Assembly (NCBI GenBank): GCA_039199225.1
Contig: JBCCSZ010000005.1
Coordinates: 1 to 57,507 of the forward strand
Origin: JBCCSZ01 sp039199225
GTDB taxonomy: Bacteria; Bacteroidota; Bacteroidia; Chitinophagales; Saprospiraceae
Direction of reading: 5' to 3'
DNA: 57,507 nucleotides
The first letter of the stretch is position 1; each line of letters starts with the position of its first letter. This document shows positions 16,114 to 24,232 of this stretch, in pieces. A program made the position numbers and the translations under genes. The notes under the pieces are model-generated. The model was given only the letters and a program-made list of their open reading frames with translations. It did no database searches and was not told the origin of the DNA.

Positions 16114-17496
16114 TCACTTCACTCTTAACCACAAGCCTACAGAGATAACGTTCGAATCTAGGCTGTTGAGGCGTTTGATGGTATCCACCGTGGTGTTGTA
16201 ACGTCTGGAGATGGAATACAAGGTATCCCCCTTTTCTACGGTATGATAGATAAATTGGTTGGGGGTTTCTATGATTTCTGGTTCTTCTACAGGAGGTTCC
16301 TCTACATTAACAGGCGTATCATTGTCCGTTGGTGAAACAACAGGAGGTTCTTCTTCAAAGACAGGTCGATCTTCTTCCTCTATGGGAAAAGAAGTATTAG
16401 GGTCGGTTTCCAGTTCCAGCTCTATTTCGTTGCCAAAAGTTTCTTCTGGATCTTCCTCTTCCATCAGCAGTTCTTCCGGGTTGTTTTCGAATCGAGGGGT
16501 ATCGTCAAAGGCTTCCTGGCGCAGGCGTGGCTTTTGGCCAGGAGGAACTCTAAACCAGCCTCGAATCTTGATGGGCTCTCCTACTGCCGGCTCTTCTCCT
16601 TTTTTGAGGCGATTTTTCTTCTGCAGCTTATCCAGGCGTACCCCATATCTTTGGGAAATATCATAGATGCTCTCGTCTTTTCCGACGACATGGAACTTCT
16701 TTTTGCCGCGATAGTTACTGCGTTTACGCTGAAGATAAACAAAGTCATTCTCAGGTAATGGCTTATTGGTATCCCCCATTCGCTCGTTGTACTTGCGGAT
16801 GTTCTTGAGCTTAACCCCTGTCTTTGTGGCAATATCGGCGGCGGATTCACTGCCGCTTGCTTTGACACATTTTACGGAATTGTTTTTGATGATGCCTGCC
16901 ATTTGGTCGCGAATCGATCTTTTGGGTCGATCTGGTTGGTCGGCTGTAGGCGTGTCTCCAGCGACTTGGTCGAACTGATACAACTCATAGGATTCGATTA
17001 CACGGATGAGCTTCTCGGCATAGGTAGGACTGGTTGCATATCCTGCTTTTTTTAGACCTCTGGCCCAAGCCTTATAATCGGTCGGATCCAGGTTGAATAA
17101 AAAGCCGTAGCGAAAGCGTTTTTTAGGATCGCGCAAGAATTCGGAATGCGCTACATAAGACGCCTCCGCATTTTTGTAAGCTCTGAAGCAAGACTTGATC
17201 AACTGACCATTGGCGTCGTAGTCGTCGTCTTCCTTGTAATAAGTGCCACCTGTCCAGTTTCTATGGCATTTAATCCCAAAATGATTATTGGCTTTTTTGG
17301 CTAAAGTACTCCTACCGGCATTGGATTCCAGGATGCCCTGACCCAATTTGATACTGGCTGGAACACCGGTGCGTTCCATTTCTTTGATGGCAATCTTCTT
17401 GTAACGCTTGATGTAACGCTGCTGGTAGCTTGCTTGTCCGTAGACAATAAATGTGCAAAGCAGAAACGTTAATATTAGCCACAGTTGTTTTTTCAT
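16114..17496 (-). CDS. Secreted glucosaminidase (GH73-like) with three LysM domains
   Basis: A 460-residue protein with signal peptide (MKKQLWLILTFLLCTFIVYGQ). The catalytic domain (about 25-180) is of the mannosyl-glycoprotein endo-beta-N-acetylglucosaminidase type: GVPASIKLGQGILESNAG with the catalytic Glu, NNHFGIKCH, CFRAYKNAEASYVAHSEFL, and YATSPTYAEKLIRVIE. These enzymes cut the glycan chains of peptidoglycan. Three LysM peptidoglycan-binding segments follow: about 208-250 (weak), 268-312 and 415-459 (YHTVEKGDTLYSISRRYN). The last two are joined by a Pro/Glu-rich acidic linker. The likely role is wall remodelling or cell separation in the periplasm. It is divergent to the SH3 lipoprotein gene. 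Confidence 0.9.
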   Translation of the reverse strand: MKKQLWLILTFLLCTFIVYGQASYQQRYIKRYKKIAIKEMERTGVPASIKLGQGILESNAGRSTLAKKANNHFGIKCHRNWTGGTYYKEDDDYDANGQLIKSCFRAYKNAEASYVAHSEFLRDPKKRFRYGFLFNLDPTDYKAWARGLKKAGYATSPTYAEKLIRVIESYELYQFDQVAGDTPTADQPDRPKRSIRDQMAGIIKNNSVKCVKASGSESAADIATKTGVKLKNIRKYNERMGDTNKPLPENDFVYLQRKRSNYRGKKKFHVVGKDESIYDISQRYGVRLDKLQKKNRLKKGEEPAVGEPIKIRGWFRVPPGQKPRLRQEAFDDTPRFENNPEELLMEEEDPEETFGNEIELELETDPNTSFPIEEEDRPVFEEEPPVVSPTDNDTPVNVEEPPVEEPEIIETPNQFIYHTVEKGDTLYSISRRYNTTVDTIKRLNSLDSNVISVGLWLRVK

Positions 17497-17553
17497 AATA
17501 GTTTGGCTTTTGAATTATACATAAAGCATGCAAACTTTGTCCCAAAACACACG

Positions 17554-17561
17554 TATTTTTG
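17554..17561 (+). promoter_or_regulatory. Candidate -7 box TATTTTTG for the SH3 lipoprotein gene
   Basis: TATTTTTG fits the Bacteroidota -7 consensus TAnnTTTG and lies 26 bases before the chosen ATG (17588). A TTTG at 17536-17539 is slightly too close to be a good -33 element. Its position supports the 17588 start over the upstream Met at 17528. Confidence 0.45.
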
Positions 17562-17587
17562 CTAAACGCATTAAAACGGCCGATACT

Positions 17588-18622
17588 ATGTCTCGAATAC
17601 AGATTATAATAATATTAACTTTATCCTCATTTCTATACTCCTGCAAAGATAAAAACTCCTCAACCAACCCAAAAGGTAACGAAAATGCGGCAATGGAGCA
17701 GTTGGATTCAAAAAACGATCCGAATGCAACGACGGAGGTCGTTACCATCTATGCTTGGGTCGAGAAGCTACGTTTGCGAGCAGAGCCGGATACCCGTGGA
17801 GACATATTGGCAGAATTGAAAGAAGGAGAACAACTGACCTATCTGAACGAGAAAACGCCGGCTACAGAGAAAGTGAGCTTGAGAGGACAAATTTACGATG
17901 AACCCTGGCTCAAGGTGCGCAATCAATCCGGGATTACGGGCTGGGTTTACGGTGGTGGTGTAAAATTTTACAAGCCCAAAGTCGATCTAAGTAAAACACC
18001 TTATGATGATTGCATGGGGATTATTAAGACCGGGAAGTACGAATTGGCACAAAAATGCATGGCTCGCATTCAAAAGGAACAGCTGGCTAAGGATAAGCAG
18101 TATGTCAGCCAGTCCAAAGAAGGCGTTGTTTTCAAGCTATTGAGTGGAGAAAGTAAATCGCTCCGCAATATTCGCGAGGGCGCTGTTGAAATTGCTGAAG
18201 ACTTTCCGACATACGAGTATCGTTATTACATTCCTCAAATGGGGTACTTCGTTGTCCAGGTGTATGGGCATGAGTCCGGTTCTTTCTTGTTGATTAATGA
18301 TAAATCGGGGCAGGAAATTCCGATTTGGGGATACCCGAAGCCATCCCCTGATTTTAAATACTTATTGACGAGTAATGCCGACCTCCGAGCGGGCTTTCAA
18401 GCCAATGGCTTACAGGTGCTAGGGTTTACCAGTGAGGGGTTTAGAGTTGTCTGGGAGGAAGAATTCGACGACTATGAGCCTTATCTTCCCAAGTGGCTCG
18501 ACGATCGAAAGGCTGAAATCTCCCTATCGCCCTCGCCGGCCGATGAGACGGGCTTGGAGTCCAAAATGCTGGAACTACAAATGGACAGCTTAGGCCAATG
18601 GGACATCCACATTAAAGAGTAA
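17588..18622 (+). CDS. SH3-domain lipoprotein
   Basis: A 344-residue protein. I chose ATG 17588 because it directly precedes a lipoprotein signal (MSRIQIIIILTLSSFLYSC, Cys at 19). After a low-complexity Asn/Lys-rich linker, a bacterial SH3 domain covers about 57-135 (AWVEKLRLRAEPDTRGDILAEL ... PWLKVRNQSGITGWVYGGGV). The remaining C-terminal region has no family I recognise; it contains YEYRYYIPQMGYFVVQVYGHESGSF and looks like a beta-rich sensor or binding fold. Membrane-anchored SH3 proteins often bind peptidoglycan peptides, which would suit the divergent glucosaminidase neighbour (inference). Confidence 0.8.
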   Translation: MSRIQIIIILTLSSFLYSCKDKNSSTNPKGNENAAMEQLDSKNDPNATTEVVTIYAWVEKLRLRAEPDTRGDILAELKEGEQLTYLNEKTPATEKVSLRGQIYDEPWLKVRNQSGITGWVYGGGVKFYKPKVDLSKTPYDDCMGIIKTGKYELAQKCMARIQKEQLAKDKQYVSQSKEGVVFKLLSGESKSLRNIREGAVEIAEDFPTYEYRYYIPQMGYFVVQVYGHESGSFLLINDKSGQEIPIWGYPKPSPDFKYLLTSNADLRAGFQANGLQVLGFTSEGFRVVWEEEFDDYEPYLPKWLDDRKAEISLSPSPADETGLESKMLELQMDSLGQWDIHIKE

Positions 18623-18654
18623 TCTATCTACTCTGCTATTTCAATAACATATTC

Positions 18655-19191
18655 ATGTATCCTTCAGAAAGTTGTATATCTTTTCGAGATGCCGTACTGG
18701 GCGATCTGGAACTGCTTGAGCATTGGGACCGGCAGCAACACGTCATTGACTCGGACCCTAGTGATGATTGGGATTGGGCCGTTGAGTTGGCGCGGCAGCC
18801 AGGCTGGCGGGAGCAATTGATTGCAGAATTGGATGGGCGTCCTATTGGAATGGTACAAATTATTGATCCATCTGAAGAAGAAACACATTATTGGGGAGAG
18901 GTACCAGCCAATTTAAGGGCTTTGGACATATGGATTGGCGAAGCCAAAGACCTTGGTAAAGGCTATGGAACAACCATGATGCAGCTTGCCCTGGAGCGTT
19001 GTTTCAGTCCGCCCTCAGTCACGGCCGTTCTGATCGATCCATTGGAAAGCAACACTAAGGCACATCGATTTTATGAACGATTAGGTTTCAAATTCGTAGA
19101 AACGCGTGTCTTTGGAGCTGATAGCTGTCGAGTATACAGATTGAGTCGAGTGCGCTGGTTGGAGATGCGCAATCAGATGGGGCAGGCATAA
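18655..19191 (+). CDS. GNAT acetyltransferase, AAC(6')-like
   Basis: A 178-residue GNAT protein. The acetyl-CoA loop is LGKGYGTTMMQLAL (about 100-113), preceded by DIWIGE, and the C-terminal part reads VTAVLIDPLESNTKAHRFYERLGFKFVE. The order and wording of these motifs match the Acetyltransf_8 / aminoglycoside 6'-N-acetyltransferase-Ib group rather than the RimI group. Enzymes of this group acetylate aminoglycosides, but chromosomal relatives often act on other amines, so resistance cannot be claimed. It lies 32 bases after the lipoprotein gene and is followed by a strong hairpin terminator. Confidence 0.85.
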   Translation: MYPSESCISFRDAVLGDLELLEHWDRQQHVIDSDPSDDWDWAVELARQPGWREQLIAELDGRPIGMVQIIDPSEEETHYWGEVPANLRALDIWIGEAKDLGKGYGTTMMQLALERCFSPPSVTAVLIDPLESNTKAHRFYERLGFKFVETRVFGADSCRVYRLSRVRWLEMRNQMGQA

Positions 19192-19193
19192 AT

Positions 19194-19231
19194 AAGAATC
19201 CCAAATTTCCTCATGGAAATTTGGGATTCTT
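19194..19231. terminator. Perfect 17-bp hairpin, probable bidirectional terminator
   Basis: AAGAATCCCAAATTTCC at 19194-19210 pairs without mismatch with 19215-19231 around a TCAT tetraloop. It begins two bases after the acetyltransferase stop and lies 37 bases before the stop of the convergent sigma factor gene. A-rich ends on one arm and T-rich ends on the other would allow termination on both strands. Confidence 0.82.
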
Positions 19232-19268
19232 AATAGTGTTCCTTTTCGCGGTTAGGCGATAGACAGTG

Positions 19269-19994
19269 TTATCTCATCTCAGCCTCCATGGCCATAGGAG
19301 CTTCTGCAACCTCTTCGCTGGCGCGTTTACCTTTGCTTCTCCGATTGGGCTTTGGCCGTCTCTTCGTGTTGTCGAGGTAGGCTTTGGCACCTGGCTGTTG
19401 TAGCAGTTGATAGAGGATTTCCTTAGCTCTGAAAAGTTGTGCTTTGACTGTGCCAAGAGGGATGTCAAGTTCCTTGGCAATTTCATCGTAGCTCAGTTCT
19501 TCAAAAAAGCGCAGTTCGATCATCAGGCGATACTTCAGGCTCAGCTTTCCCATAATGGTACGCATGAGCTTGACGCGCTGCTTGCGGATGAATTTCTCTT
19601 CTGGATCAAGTGTGTTCGAGCGAATGTTACTAGAGTAATCGTGGTCACTGTGCGGTTCGATGGGATCATCGATGGACAGTAAGTTCAATCGTTTTTTACG
19701 GATGTAGTCGATGCAATTGTTGATGGCTATTTTAAACAGCCAGGTACTGAAGGCATAACGGGGCGCATAACTGGGTAATTTGTTGAAGGCTTTTCCGAAG
19801 GCTTCCAGTGTCAAATCATCTGCATCTTCTCGGTTGTTTACCATCTTCAGCATCATATGAAAGATAGAGCTTCGATAGCGGTCCATGAGGATGGAGTAAG
19901 CTTTTTGACTTCCGTCGATAGCGCGAAGTACCAGTTCATAGTCTTCTTTGGCACGCGGTGAGAGGTTTGTTTTTGTACGGACGTTTACTTCCAT
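19269..19994 (-). CDS. ECF-type RNA polymerase sigma factor
   Basis: A 241-residue sigma-70 family protein. Region 2 covers about 25-105 (YSILMDRYRSSIFHMMLKMV, REDADDLTLEAFGKAFNKL, FSTWLFKIAINNCIDYIRKKR), and region 4 about 145-200 (LMIELRFFEELSYDEIAKEL, PLGTVKAQLFRAKEIL). It lacks regions 1 and 3, as ECF factors do. A basic tail (TKRRPKPNRRSKGKR) followed by an acidic end is unusual. No anti-sigma gene is adjacent. The start at 19994 (MEVNVRTKT) gives a 10-base overlap with the upstream glycosyltransferase; a start at 20081 would extend far into that gene and is rejected. Confidence 0.9.
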   Translation of the reverse strand: MEVNVRTKTNLSPRAKEDYELVLRAIDGSQKAYSILMDRYRSSIFHMMLKMVNNREDADDLTLEAFGKAFNKLPSYAPRYAFSTWLFKIAINNCIDYIRKKRLNLLSIDDPIEPHSDHDYSSNIRSNTLDPEEKFIRKQRVKLMRTIMGKLSLKYRLMIELRFFEELSYDEIAKELDIPLGTVKAQLFRAKEILYQLLQQPGAKAYLDNTKRRPKPNRRSKGKRASEEVAEAPMAMEAEMR

Positions 19995-21103
19995 GAATTT
20001 GTTTTTCCGGTCAATAATGCGGGTGCGAATACCAGGTAATGTCCGACCAGGATGATGTCCATTATTGGGATCCAGGGCCACAGGTCTTTTTCGTGTAACT
20101 TTTTGAGAATTAGTCTGTAAAAGTACAAGAGGACCAGCATTCTCAGCCCGATAAATAAAATACTAACAAACATTGTGCTAATTTTTAATATTAGCACGAT
20201 ACCTCCGAAATAATGCAAAAAGTGTGTAAGCGACAGAGCGCCCAACATCAGTTGGTGAAGGGGGCGATAGTGTTTCCCGGTAGTATAGTGTCTTGACTTT
20301 TGCCTGTAGTAATCTCTCCAGGACAGCTTGGGGGTGGAAACGACGAACGAAGAAGGCTGCAATACAATGGCAACGTTTTGGTGGGTAGCGGCAGCATTGA
20401 TGAACAAGTCATCGTCGCCGGAGGCAATGTGTGCGTGTTGTTGAAAACCGCCTACTTGCCGGAACAAACGCTTACGGTATATTAGATTGCGACCTACTCC
20501 CATGTACGGCATTCCGTGTAGGGCGAACGAAAGGTACTGAATGGCAGTGTAAACAGTTTCAAATCGTATCCAACGATTTAGCCATCCGGGCTTTCGCCTG
20601 TAGGGGGAATAACCCAGTCCGATCTCTACAGGATCTTTGATGACGCTTCGCATTTCACGGAGCCAATTTTCATGGCATGGACAGCAATCTGCATCCGTTA
20701 ATAAAAGAACGTCGTGTTTCGCAGTGTCAATGCCTTTGGCCAAAGCATATTTTTTGCCCACCATTTCAGCAGGCTTGTCATCAATCGTGACGATATGCAA
20801 GTTACTATGTTTTATATTAAAATCCAATAATATGTCTTCGCTCCCATCGGTCGACCCATCGTTTACGACTACCACTTCAAAGGAACGGTAGTTTTGATTT
20901 AGGATACGGGGCAAATTTTTTTTTAAATTTTCTTTTTCGTTGCGCGCGCAGATAATAACTGATATGGGTAGTTCATCAGCCCGATTCAATGGTGGTGGAA
21001 GTTTGAAGCGGGCCAGCCGAGCAAAGAGCCCGAACCAGAATGCCAACTGGATAAAAGTAGACAGTAGGAATACAATTAGGACAAGGTCAAAGAATGAAGG
21101 CAT
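19985..21103 (-). CDS. Membrane-bound family 2 glycosyltransferase
   Basis: A 372-residue protein with an N-terminal transmembrane helix (about 5-30), a GT2 catalytic domain and C-terminal transmembrane helices (about 280-365). The nucleotide-sugar fold is seen in ISVIICARNEKENLKKNLP, VVVVNDGSTDGSEDIL and LLTDADCCP (the metal-binding DxD-type acidic residues). GT2 membrane enzymes add sugars to lipids or polysaccharides at the cytoplasmic face. Substrate is not predictable. Its 3' end overlaps the sigma factor start by ten bases, so the two are likely co-transcribed, an unusual partnership. Confidence 0.88.
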   Translation of the reverse strand: MPSFFDLVLIVFLLSTFIQLAFWFGLFARLARFKLPPPLNRADELPISVIICARNEKENLKKNLPRILNQNYRSFEVVVVNDGSTDGSEDILLDFNIKHSNLHIVTIDDKPAEMVGKKYALAKGIDTAKHDVLLLTDADCCPCHENWLREMRSVIKDPVEIGLGYSPYRRKPGWLNRWIRFETVYTAIQYLSFALHGMPYMGVGRNLIYRKRLFRQVGGFQQHAHIASGDDDLFINAAATHQNVAIVLQPSSFVVSTPKLSWRDYYRQKSRHYTTGKHYRPLHQLMLGALSLTHFLHYFGGIVLILKISTMFVSILFIGLRMLVLLYFYRLILKKLHEKDLWPWIPIMDIILVGHYLVFAPALLTGKTNSWK

Positions 21104-21662
21104 CGGCTGTAGTAAAGTTGAAAGCTAATGGATGAAATGGGCATAGCTGGCGATTCACAATAAAATTATCGGCTAAAAGTAGGAAAAAGGCTTGTGAATA
21201 CTGAAGGGAATGGTATTGCTGCGGTTTGTTGTAGGGGTGATGAGCAGCGGAGGTAACACTAATTGCGTGCATTTAATGTTTTAGTTTTTGGGTCGTTTTT
21301 GCCTAAAAGGGTGGGAGCCCGCCCTCAAGGTGACCCACAAAGCCACCTCCTTTTTGAAGCTGCCTTATGGCAAAGCTTCGCCAACCCAAACCTGGGAACA
21401 AAGTCCCGAAATGGAATTTGAGAACCGTCAAAAACCTTCTCCGCGGTGTCTGGATTTTCAACTTTTATCCATAATAGGACACGGCACCCCCCTAAATTCC
21501 ACAAAAAAATAACAGATTTTTTATTTTTGGAAGCTTTAAGTTCTGATAATCAGCATTTTAAGATAGGTGATTTTTTCTTCTGGACGTATTGTAATTTTTT
21601 TAAACTGACCTATAGGCTGATTGGATAATCGACTAATAAGTTCGATATGGAATAATCTTGAA
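21104..21662. other. 559-bp non-coding stretch upstream of the glycosyltransferase
   Basis: No supported gene. Short frames here have no recognisable content. The stretch contains a hairpin near 21355-21380 (GAAGCTGCC with GGCAAAGCTTC, two-base bulge) and one copy of the 31-bp repeat at 21471-21501. Both flanking genes are on the minus strand, so it lies downstream of the acyltransferase and upstream of the glycosyltransferase. It could be the remains of a former mobile element, but nothing proves this. Confidence 0.5.
21471..21501 (+). repeat. 31-bp inverted repeat, left copy
   Basis: Begins ATAATAGGACACGGCACCCC and ends AAATTCCA. It matches the reverse complement of 24894-24924 at 29 of 31 positions; the two differences are adjacent, at positions 22 and 23. 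Similarity stops at the edges of the 31 bp. The two copies face each other across 3.4 kb holding the acyltransferase, lpxK and the DHFR gene. Confidence 0.8.
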
Positions 21663-23003
21663 TCAGTAGATGATCTTTGCTTCTTGAAGTAAGGAAAGCA
21701 GCTTCGAGCGATTGTCAAATAGTGCTTGATAGGTACTGGGTTCGCTTTTTCTCAGTCGCCGTGCCAAGCGCTCTTCCTTTAGATTTGCATAGTAAGTCAT
21801 AAACCAGGATGTAAATAAACCTGATAAGACTAAGAAGAGAACATAGCCCAGCGTCATTCCTGGGCTTCCTCCCAAGCGATGAACCAACCATATTTGTAAG
21901 CCATAAAAGATGGGATAGGTGAAAAGAGCCGTCAGTAGCTTGACATTGGATGTGTAACCAATATATAGGTTGAGCTTCTTGACGAGTAGCCAGGGTATGC
22001 CATTCGCCAGTGCGTGATTCAACCAACCAATGGCAAACAGTGGAGCGAGTAAAGCGCAAAACACATTCTGTAATCCCCAGCTTGTGGAAGGTTTGACTTG
22101 GCTTTTAACTAGGGCAGAATCTTTCAGGCTTTTTTGCTCAAGTGCATCAAAATAGCTTTGACTTTTTTGTTGAAATTGATGGTATCCCTCTATTTGCTGT
22201 GCTCGCCAAGTTGAAACTTTTTGGGCAATTTCCTGTGCTTTTTCAAAGGTTTTAACAAAGGATTTCGGTCTTTCTGAAGATTCGAGTTGGACAATTTGTT
22301 TGAGTACAATTTCCCCTTCTTCATCTGGTGAATGGATGACGAGTGATTCCATTTTTTGTTTGATGTCAGCCGTCAATTGCTTCGCAGCTTTGTATGGATC
22401 GCTTTGGTAGCTGTCCATATAATCACCAACCAGGATGGGACTGCCTCCTTGGATTATTACTTGACTCCTAAAACTAATTGGGTCAGAATAGGTCAGTCCA
22501 ACTACTACGATCTGTAGCCCCAACTTGAAATCATTCTGGTTTTCAGCGCCCAGAGCAATGCGGGCTGTTCCTGTTTTTATCTTACCAATGCGCCACATGA
22601 TTTTGCTACCTCCTTGTGGGGCAATGTATAAGCAACCACCTTCTTCCAGAAAGTCGTAGCACTTTTTGAAGTTGTCTTCATTTGAGATGCGACGACCCTC
22701 GACATCCTTTGGGCGTTCGACAGGGATGCAGTAGAGCTTACTGAGGACCTTATTCATCAATGGGTGCTTGAACAGGCCGGCATTGGCGAGAAAATAAACA
22801 ACCTTGGAAACCCTAGAGGCAGCATTCAGAGGGTCCATTAAAGTATTTGGATGGTTGGAAACCAAAATGGTTGGCCGGTCTAGCTTTAAGTATTCTTTAT
22901 TCCTGACAATGATTCTGGAGAAGAATGTGTGGAAACTAGCTAAGACCACTCCTTTCAAAAAGCGATACAAGATATACAGAAGTGGGTGCAGTGATTTGTA
23001 CAT
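21663..23003 (-). CDS. PlsC-like acyltransferase with C-terminal membrane domain
   Basis: A 446-residue protein. Residues about 25-230 form a glycerol-3-phosphate/lysophosphatidate acyltransferase-type domain with the acceptor motif NHPNTLMDP (H51, D57; one residue longer than the usual NHx4D), IPVERP, and YIAPQGGSK where most enzymes have a PEGTRS-like block, so the usual Glu is Gln. About 100 residues of charged helix follow, then several transmembrane helices (about 325-410). It probably acylates a phospholipid or lipid A-related substrate at the inner membrane; the changed third motif makes activity less certain. Its ATG overlaps the lpxK stop (ATGA), which shows coupling and suits a lipid function. 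Confidence 0.8.
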   Translation of the reverse strand: MYKSLHPLLYILYRFLKGVVLASFHTFFSRIIVRNKEYLKLDRPTILVSNHPNTLMDPLNAASRVSKVVYFLANAGLFKHPLMNKVLSKLYCIPVERPKDVEGRRISNEDNFKKCYDFLEEGGCLYIAPQGGSKIMWRIGKIKTGTARIALGAENQNDFKLGLQIVVVGLTYSDPISFRSQVIIQGGSPILVGDYMDSYQSDPYKAAKQLTADIKQKMESLVIHSPDEEGEIVLKQIVQLESSERPKSFVKTFEKAQEIAQKVSTWRAQQIEGYHQFQQKSQSYFDALEQKSLKDSALVKSQVKPSTSWGLQNVFCALLAPLFAIGWLNHALANGIPWLLVKKLNLYIGYTSNVKLLTALFTYPIFYGLQIWLVHRLGGSPGMTLGYVLFLVLSGLFTSWFMTYYANLKEERLARRLRKSEPSTYQALFDNRSKLLSLLQEAKIIY

Positions 23004-24070
23004 CAGGCTTTAAAGTTCAGTAAGAAATCGCGAATACTTTGGTCAAAAGCACCTTTGTCTTCTTCGTGAAAGGCGACCTTTACCGGGAGCACGAAAATAG
23101 GCAATCGCTGTTGAGTTAAAAAATCGCGATGCAACTCCAACCGCATAGCGTCCTTTTCGGTGGTGAGAATCAGCTTACGCTTGGAGGGGATTTTCTCAAA
23201 GCTTCTTTGCAATTTACCCAAATCGTATTTTGTGAAATAGTGGTGGTCTTCGTACTCTAGAATCGTCACTGATCCTACCTGCGGCTCAAGCCATTGCAAT
23301 AAGTATTGGGTACCTGCAATCGCACAGATGAGCAAAACTTCCAGTTCTTCCTCAAGCCGCACCCGCATTGAAGGCTGCCAGATGAAGTACGGAATCTCAT
23401 AGTCGTAATAGGAGAAGAAAATCCGTTGGTTGGAAAAGGGTTTTATCTCCTGAATGAGCGCTTGTCGCTTTTTCGGATCTAACTGAGGAGGACATTTGGA
23501 AACAACGATGATGTCAGCCCGCCGATAAGCAGAGCGCCATTCACGAAGACGGCCTGATGGCAGGAGGTGATCTCGTGTAAACGGCTGGTCGTATTCTGTG
23601 AGTAAGATACTAAGGCCAGGTTCAACGGAACGGTGTTGGAAAGCGTCATCCAGAAGAATCACCTGTGTGCCAGGGGCTTTCATCAATATCTGTGGAATGG
23701 CTAAGGCACGGCTTTCAGCAACAGTGACCAACACATCGGGGAATTTTCTCAAAAACTGAAGTGGCTCATCTCCAAGTGCTCGTGCATCGTGGCCCCGCCG
23801 TCCGATCAAAAAGCCCTTGGTTTCTCGCTTGTAGCCACGGCTGAGGGTTACTACGTTGATGTAGTCTTTTAACAGCCGAGCGAGGTATTCAATATGGGGC
23901 GTCTTCCCTGCACCACCAATGGATAAATTGCCAACAGAAATGACGGGTACGTCAAAGCCAAATCCTTTCAAAAGGCCAACCTGATAAAACAGATCGCGCA
24001 AGCTGACTCCTACACCATATAGTAGAGAGACCGGCGAAAGCAGTATTTTGAACAAGATTTTTTGCACCAT
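23003..24070 (-). CDS. lpxK: Tetraacyldisaccharide 4'-kinase LpxK
   Basis: A 355-residue protein of usual length for LpxK, which phosphorylates the 4' position of the lipid A disaccharide at the inner membrane, the sixth step of lipid A synthesis. An N-terminal hydrophobic helix is followed by the P-loop GNLSIGGAGKT (47-57), VVTLSRGYKRE, ALGDEPLQF, ILLDDAFQHRS and the C-terminal LILTTEKDAMRL. The presence of this gene indicates a Gram-negative outer membrane. A strong promoter lies immediately upstream, so close that the mRNA may be leaderless. It is translationally coupled to the acyltransferase downstream. Confidence 0.95.
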   Translation of the reverse strand: MVQKILFKILLSPVSLLYGVGVSLRDLFYQVGLLKGFGFDVPVISVGNLSIGGAGKTPHIEYLARLLKDYINVVTLSRGYKRETKGFLIGRRGHDARALGDEPLQFLRKFPDVLVTVAESRALAIPQILMKAPGTQVILLDDAFQHRSVEPGLSILLTEYDQPFTRDHLLPSGRLREWRSAYRRADIIVVSKCPPQLDPKKRQALIQEIKPFSNQRIFFSYYDYEIPYFIWQPSMRVRLEEELEVLLICAIAGTQYLLQWLEPQVGSVTILEYEDHHYFTKYDLGKLQRSFEKIPSKRKLILTTEKDAMRLELHRDFLTQQRLPIFVLPVKVAFHEEDKGAFDQSIRDFLLNFKA

Positions 24071-24077
24071 TGGACAG

Positions 24078-24108
24078 CAAATGTAGCGGAGTAGAAATGA
24101 AAATGCAA
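24078..24108 (-). promoter_or_regulatory. Promoter of lpxK (TTG-N20-TACATTTG)
   Basis: On the minus strand TTG (24106-24108) and TACATTTG (24078-24085) are spaced by 20 bases, a full match to the Bacteroidota -33/-7 arrangement. Only seven bases separate the -7 box from the ATG at 24070, so transcription should begin at or within a few bases of the start codon. Confidence 0.65.
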
Positions 24109-24232
24109 GCTTGCTTTAAAAGGACAAGTAGGGAGCAGCAAAAGTTCTGCGAATAAAAGTAGGTAATCATTTTCCCAAATATTGACCCAAAATACTTATG
24201 TTCGAGCGATTTTTAGAAATACTCCTTATTAT

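Noticed and set aside
16259..16666. Ser/Gly-rich plus-strand frame
   Set aside because: It is the mirror of the Glu/Pro-rich linker of the LysM glucosaminidase and has no independent support.
21288..21512. 74-codon frame in the gap that holds the left repeat copy
   Set aside because: It runs through the 31-bp repeat and a hairpin, uses a non-ATG start and shows no domain. Possible relic, but not supported as a gene.
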